Shown here piece by piece: positions 13,455-16,594 of a DNA stretch of 16,594 nucleotides. Position numbers and translations under genes: made by a program. The notes beneath the pieces are model-generated. The model saw only the letters and a program-made list of their open reading frames with translations. It did not search any database and had not been told where the DNA came from. The stretch is from CAYUUW01 sp964448005 (lineage in GTDB: Bacteria > Patescibacteriota > Gracilibacteria > UM-FILTER-43-11). The stretch lies in NCBI GenBank assembly GCA_964448005.1, contig CAYUUW010000031.1, positions 1 to 16,594 on the forward strand, read 5' to 3'. How positions within the stretch are numbered: the first letter of the stretch is position 1; every line of letters starts with the position of its first letter.

Positions 13455-14504
13455 CTAGCCAAGGTCTTCCGGCCCTATTCTGAGCGGAGAAAAAAGCTCC
13501 TTCTCCAAAGCCAAGGCTTTTTGCTGGACCTCCGCGAACAGCTGGCGGCTGGCGGCATCCTTTTTTCCGTGGCGCTCCCGCCCGTCGCGGAAGCGCTCGG
13601 CCAAAGGGACGATCTGCTCATGCTTCACGCGCTTGTCGGCGTAATAGAGGATTTTGGCTTCCAGGGAATCCAGCCATTCAGGATGGAGCACCAGGGTGGA
13701 TGAGCCATGCGCCTGGACGAGCCTTGCCACGCCGCCGAAGCCTTTTTGGGCCAAGTAGGCGGCAGCGAGGGAAGGATGGTCTTGCCCCCGGAACTGCTGC
13801 CGCAGCGCCTGCCAGCGGCTCCATTGCTCGTCGCTGACCTCTTCCGGGAAATCCGCCCGGTCCAGGCTGCGGAAGTCGCAGACCCGGGCCGCGTCGTGCA
13901 GCAGGGCGGAGGCCCGCAGCAGCTCTGCGTCCACGATCCGCCCCACATCGGCGTAGGCCTGGGCGAGCCCAAGGGCGATTCTGGCCACCTGGGCGCTGTG
14001 GCGCCGCACGTGAGGCGGCGTGGCCCAGTGGGCATAGGCTTCCTCGATTCGCTCCGACTCCGGAACCTGCGGCCCGAAAAAGGAGATTTCCGCCCAATGG
14101 ATCGTTCCCTCGGCCTTCAATAGGACTTTGGCTCCCCAGGCATGGAAATCCCCGCCCAGGCGGTCGGCCCATTCGATGGCGTGGATGGCTCCCGGCTCGG
14201 CCAGGCTGTCGGCCAAGCCGATGGAGGAAAAATCGTCGCCGGAATGGAGGCGGTACAGGTCGTAGTGGTAGAAATGGGCCGGGGAGGAGCGAGGAAGAGG
14301 ATAGCGGTTCACGTAGGCGAAGGTGGGGCTGCGCACCGGCTTCGAAAGGCCCAGGCCGGCGGCGAATCCCTTGGCGAACTGAGTCTTTCCCGCCCCCAAA
14401 TCGCCGTAGAGCAGAGCGCAAAAGCCGGGGGCGCTGCGCTCGGCCAACTGCCGCCCCAGGGCGAAGGTGTCTTCCGGCGAGGGGCAGCGGTACGTCAGAG
14501 GCAT
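13455..14504 (-). CDS. tsaE: TsaE (t6A biosynthesis ATPase) fused to an HD-type hydrolase domain
   Basis: A 349-aa protein; TsaE alone is usually about 150. Residues 1-145 match TsaE, the ATPase that works with TsaB/TsaD to make t6A37 in tRNA: Walker A GDLGAGKTQFAKGF (34-47), SPTFAYVNRY (59-68), HYDLYRL (80-86) and IEWADRL (110-116). Residues about 160-340 look like an HD-superfamily metal-dependent phosphohydrolase: H165 in HVRRHSAQVARIALGLA, the HD pair H203-D204 in SALLHDAAR, and a later Asp in YYADKRV. The start MPLTYRC (14504) is preferred because it gives the normal TsaE N-terminus; the frame is open upstream to 14555. It is one continuous frame with no gap, so the fusion is not an assembly join, although a tandem gene pair fused by loss of a stop is possible. 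Confidence 0.85.
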   Translation of the reverse strand: MPLTYRCPSPEDTFALGRQLAERSAPGFCALLYGDLGAGKTQFAKGFAAGLGLSKPVRSPTFAYVNRYPLPRSSPAHFYHYDLYRLHSGDDFSSIGLADSLAEPGAIHAIEWADRLGGDFHAWGAKVLLKAEGTIHWAEISFFGPQVPESERIEEAYAHWATPPHVRRHSAQVARIALGLAQAYADVGRIVDAELLRASALLHDAARVCDFRSLDRADFPEEVSDEQWSRWQALRQQFRGQDHPSLAAAYLAQKGFGGVARLVQAHGSSTLVLHPEWLDSLEAKILYYADKRVKHEQIVPLAERFRDGRERHGKKDAASRQLFAEVQQKALALEKELFSPLRIGPEDLG

Positions 14505-14528
14505 TTTAGGGATTGAGGAAGCGGGGAA

Positions 14529-14534
14529 AGTATA
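14529..14534 (-). promoter_or_regulatory. Possible -10 box of tsaE-HD
   Basis: TATACT on the minus strand, 24 bases upstream of the ATG at 14504. The -35 is weak (TTGCGC, 15 bases upstream). It is divergent from the AT-rich promoter at 14560-14588. There is no Shine-Dalgarno site before the tsaE start. Confidence 0.3.
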
Positions 14535-14559
14535 CGCTGCCGGAAGCCAGCGCAAAATA

Positions 14560-14588
14560 TTGACAAATAGAAAAAAATATTATAATAT
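14560..14588 (+). promoter_or_regulatory. AT-rich promoter of the proline-rich repeat protein
   Basis: TTGACA (14560-14565) is followed by TATAAT (14581-14586, 15-base spacer) or TAATAT (14583-14588, 17-base spacer) in an A/T run. It closely resembles 4659-4685 and stands out from the GC-rich surroundings. Confidence 0.6.
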
Positions 14589-14720
14589 GCAGGCAGATTC
14601 TCCTGCTCCTTCAAAGCACCGGCCACTGGTTGTGATCCATTGTGTCACGCGTTAACGACTTCCGTAAACCCGTGGCCACACATTAGCGATGTGGTCACAA
14701 CCAGCAACGAAAGGAACTTC
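14589..14720 (+). promoter_or_regulatory. Structured 5' leader, copy 4
   Basis: A small stem GCAGG (14589-14593)/CCTGC (14602-14606) overlaps core TGCTCCTT (14604-14611), then five bases and CACCG (14617-14621). The 10-bp perfect stem CTGGTTGTGA (14626-14635)/TCACAACCAG (14695-14704) encloses CACG (14646-14649)/CGTG (14671-14674) and CCACA (14676-14680)/TGTGG (14690-14694), the latter abutting the long stem. Ribosome site AAAGGA and the ATG at 14721 follow. AAGGA can pair with TCCTT of the core. The segment TGCTCCTT to CACCGGCC matches copy 3 closely. Confidence 0.6.
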
Positions 14721-15732
14721 ATGACTCATCAGAATCCACCATTGGGAGGATTTCCGCCGCCACTCTCGCCCGGAGGAGGGGCTTACCCGCCTCCGCAGGG
14801 AGGATACGGAGCTCCGCAAGGCTACCCGCCTCCGCAGGGAGGATACGGAGCTCCGCAAGGCTACCCGCCTCCGCAGGNNNNNNNNNNNNNNNNNNNNNNN
14901 NNNNNNNNNNNNNNNNNNNNNNNNNNNNNNNNNNNNNNNNNNNNNNNNNNNNNNNNNNNNNNNNNNNNNNNNNNNNNGAGGATACGGAGCAACACCTCCA
15001 TCTCCTGTTCCGCAGCCACAGAACGTGGCCAGCAACCCAGCTTCGGGAAAGCTTTTCACCTGGAAATCTCTACTGATTGCGGCTTTGCTGGGGCTCTGGA
15101 TCGGAAGCACTCTGGGGGTCGGAATAACCTGCAACGTGATGAGCGATGACGAAACGGCTGGCAACCCTGCCACCACGCTCTACGTCATGGGCGGCGAGAC
15201 GGAGCTGAACGCCCTCGACCTGACCGCAAACCAAGAAGGCCTTCTAAGCGGCGAATTCGCCACAAAGTTGGCCAAGGCTTCGGGAATGAAGGATCTCCGG
15301 ATTTGGACGCCCGATCTGATAGGAAAGGAGGGCCTCCAGGTTCTCACGCTGGAGATCCTCGATGGCCAGCTCAAGCTGAGCTGGGACCAGCGTAGCCCGA
15401 CCATCGAGAATTGTCCGAGCAAGAACAAGGACAAAGATTTCGCCTGCTTGCCAGAAGGCCTGCAGGTGAAGATGGAGAAGGTCGACACCTATAACGGGGA
15501 AGCCTTCAAGGCCAAGGTGACAACGGACATGCTGGCCTACCTTTTCCGCAAGGATGAGGACGGCCCAGCAGAAGCCGTTCCGACGGCCGTTCCCGCAACC
15601 ACAGCCGAAACGCCGAAGCCTGCGTCAGGCAAAAGGCGCAAGCCGGCCCCAGCGGATCCCGCCCCGGCCCCTGCCGAGGCCGAAAAGCCAAAGCCGGCGA
15701 AGGAGCCCAGCGCCTTCGATCAGCTCAAGTGA
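14721..15732 (+). CDS. Single-pass membrane protein with N-terminal Gly-Tyr-Pro-rich repeats (contains a gap)
   Basis: The start MTHQNPPLGGFPPPL follows AAAGGA. No signal peptide is present. The N-terminus is a repetitive Pro/Gly/Tyr/Gln region with a 13-residue repeat, GGYGAPQGYPPPQ, interrupted by 100 N. After the gap the frame resumes at GYGATPPSPVPQPQ. It continues with a membrane helix (LLIAALLGLWIGSTLGVGI, 15073-15129), a folded domain of about 140 residues with a probable disulfide pair (ENCPSK and DFACLP), and an Ala/Pro/Lys-rich tail ending SAFDQLK. The expected topology is a cytoplasmic, disordered, possibly phase-separating or binding N-terminus and an outside C-terminal domain. 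I do not recognise the folded domain. It is a stand-alone unit with promoter, leader copy 4 and terminator. Confidence 0.75.
14784..14877 (+). repeat. 39-bp in-frame tandem repeat
   Basis: The unit begins TACCCGCCTCCGCAGGGAGG and is 39 bases long: 14784-14822, 14823-14861, then 16 bases of a third copy up to the N-run. It encodes YPPPQGGYGAPQG. The visible full copies are identical, which implies recent expansion or homogenisation. Confidence 0.9.
14878..14977. other. Assembly gap of 100 N inside the 39-bp repeat
   Basis: A round 100-N placeholder. The base after the gap (GAGGATACGG) continues the repeat unit exactly where the base before it (CCGCAGG) stops, so the true missing length should be a whole number of 39-base units. 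Confidence 0.9.
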
Positions 15733-15742
15733 CCGCATCGCA

Positions 15743-15780
15743 AGCACCCTACCCCCCCGCGGGCTAGGGTGCTTTTTCTT
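15743..15780 (+). terminator. Rho-independent terminator
   Basis: AGCACCCTA (15743-15751) pairs with TAGGGTGCT (15765-15773), a 9-bp perfect stem with a 13-base C/G-rich loop, followed by TTTTCTT. It lies just after the stop at 15730-15732 and overlaps the last codons of the convergent gene at 15764. Confidence 0.85.
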
Positions 15781-16594
15781 GCCCAGCCGGCGACAAAAAG
15801 GCCAGCGAAATAACCAAGGCAGCCAAAACCCCTCCCGCGAAGCTGTCCCACAGCAGATGGTCGAAAGCGGCGAACAGCAGGAGAAGGAAAATGGACACAG
15901 TCTGGACAGGAGCAGGCGAGAGAGAGGTTTTTTTGAGGAGGGCCAAAATCAGCAGGAGCAAGAGGAGAAAACCTTGAATTCCCAGCTCATTCAGGACAAG
16001 AAAGTAGACATTGTGGACAGGCTGGAATTCCCAGGGATTCAGCATCGCCGGGGCGAATTCCTCCATCCGCAGGGTGAACTGCCGCAGCCCCACGCCCAAG
16101 GGCTCGGCCCAGGCCATGGCCCGGCTCAGGGCGACCTGATCGAGCCGGGCCTGCCAGGCCGGATCGGCTGAAGACACGAGACGAGGGAAGGAAAGGAGCA
16201 GGGCATTGGCGGCCATAAAAAAGGCGAAAAAGCGGGCCAGGAGCCTTTTGCCCTGCAAGCCAGGAGCAAGGCGGAGAAAAGCCAGCAGGAGCAGGCCCAT
16301 GGCGAAAGCCAGCAAGGCTGCCCGGCTGCCGGAAAGCAGCACGCCTCCGCCCAGCAGGATTGCCCAGAACCAGGCTTGGGCAGAGCGCAAAAAGGGGCGG
16401 ACCGAGAAGAAAAGGAGCGCGAAATAGGCCCCCAGGAGGTTGGCATGGAGGAAGGTGCCGTAAGGGCGGATCCGTTTGGCCCCTTCGGCCAAATCCACTT
16501 TGGCCACGTTGTCGATGCCAGGCCCCAGCAGGCTTTCGCCCAGCCAGCTTAGGCCCAACGAACGGTTGAGCAGCAGTTGGGACGAAGCCAGGAC
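15764..16594 (-). CDS. O-antigen ligase/polymerase-like (Wzy/WaaL family) membrane protein, partial
   Basis: The frame is open to the right edge of the window (16594), reading ASSQLLLNRSLGLSWLGESL there, so the gene starts outside and at least 276 codons are visible. It has multiple membrane helices and the family landmark IRPYGTFLHANLLGAYFALL, matching the RxGTFxHxNxLG signature of the Wzy_C/O-antigen ligase family. This is followed by LLGGGVLLSGSRAALLAFAMG, the SGSRAALL segment typical of the same family. A later periplasmic-loop part contains FQPVHNVYFLVLNELGIQG, with the conserved H and N. It would polymerise or ligate undecaprenyl-linked glycan repeats at the outer face of the membrane, fitting the GT4 transferase upstream. 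Polymerase and ligase cannot be told apart from sequence. It is convergent with the proline-rich protein gene. Confidence 0.85.
   Translation of the reverse strand, partial: VLASSQLLLNRSLGLSWLGESLLGPGIDNVAKVDLAEGAKRIRPYGTFLHANLLGAYFALLFFSVRPFLRSAQAWFWAILLGGGVLLSGSRAALLAFAMGLLLLAFLRLAPGLQGKRLLARFFAFFMAANALLLSFPRLVSSADPAWQARLDQVALSRAMAWAEPLGVGLRQFTLRMEEFAPAMLNPWEFQPVHNVYFLVLNELGIQGFLLLLLLILALLKKTSLSPAPVQTVSIFLLLLFAAFDHLLWDSFAGGVLAALVISLAFLSPAGQEKAP

Noticed and set aside
14784..14990. CRISPR array, because of direct repeats next to an N-run
   Set aside because: The 39-base units are perfectly tandem with no spacers, keep the reading frame and encode a Gly/Tyr/Pro repeat.

Overview
The window comes from a GC-rich bacterium that uses TGA as a normal stop codon. 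Housekeeping genes sit beside several secreted or membrane proteins I cannot name. Many genes lack a clear Shine-Dalgarno site. An ECF sigma factor lies next to a FecR/DUF5667-like membrane protein, and most non-housekeeping genes are unrecognisable. Together these suggest an uncultivated lineage, perhaps Peregrinibacteria or another Patescibacteria/CPR group; that is inference. The sequence is a draft scaffold with three N-runs (6159-6168, 11384-11393, 14878-14977), each lying inside one gene.

Layout. (1) Positions 1-4652, plus strand: the stump of a panE-like gene ends at 62, followed by an inverted repeat, an AT-rich promoter and an accessory cluster. The cluster holds a 40-aa membrane peptide, two secreted polytopic membrane proteins (507-1361, 1590-2489) sharing a C-terminal PS-[ML]-[GA]-HFW tail, and two proteins of unknown function (2592-3800, 3810-4652). 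(2) Positions 4659-5325: a stand-alone promoter/leader/gene/terminator unit for a 141-aa single-pass membrane protein. (3) Positions 5380-11672, minus strand, probably one operon: ftsW, murG (overlapping), a GT4-type glycosyltransferase, an ECF sigma factor and a FecR/DUF5667-like membrane protein. (4) Positions 11673-12197: a non-coding stretch with a good promoter and several stems. (5) lspA and a six-pass membrane protein on plus, converging on a TsaE-HD fusion on minus. (6) Positions 14560-15780: another promoter/leader/gene/terminator unit, encoding a proline-rich repeat membrane protein. (7) A Wzy/O-antigen-ligase-like gene on minus runs off the right edge.

The most interesting signal is a 5'-leader element present four times (240-257, 1496-1513, 4697-4714, 14604-14621). 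Each copy has the core TGCTCYTT-N5-CAYCG. Each core is preceded by a small hairpin and followed by a long-range stem whose sequence differs between loci (10, 10, 9 and 10 bp perfect). A ribosome site and the start of a membrane or secreted protein gene come next. Three copies lie downstream of AT-rich TTGACW promoters that stand out from the GC-rich surroundings. The core contains an anti-Shine-Dalgarno-like CTCCTT or CTCTTT. I propose an undescribed cis-regulatory RNA family, or a downstream operator, controlling a small cell-envelope regulon. The first two genes also carry a conserved 3' element (1353-1424, 2481-2548) that begins inside the coding sequence and is partly complementary to the leader.
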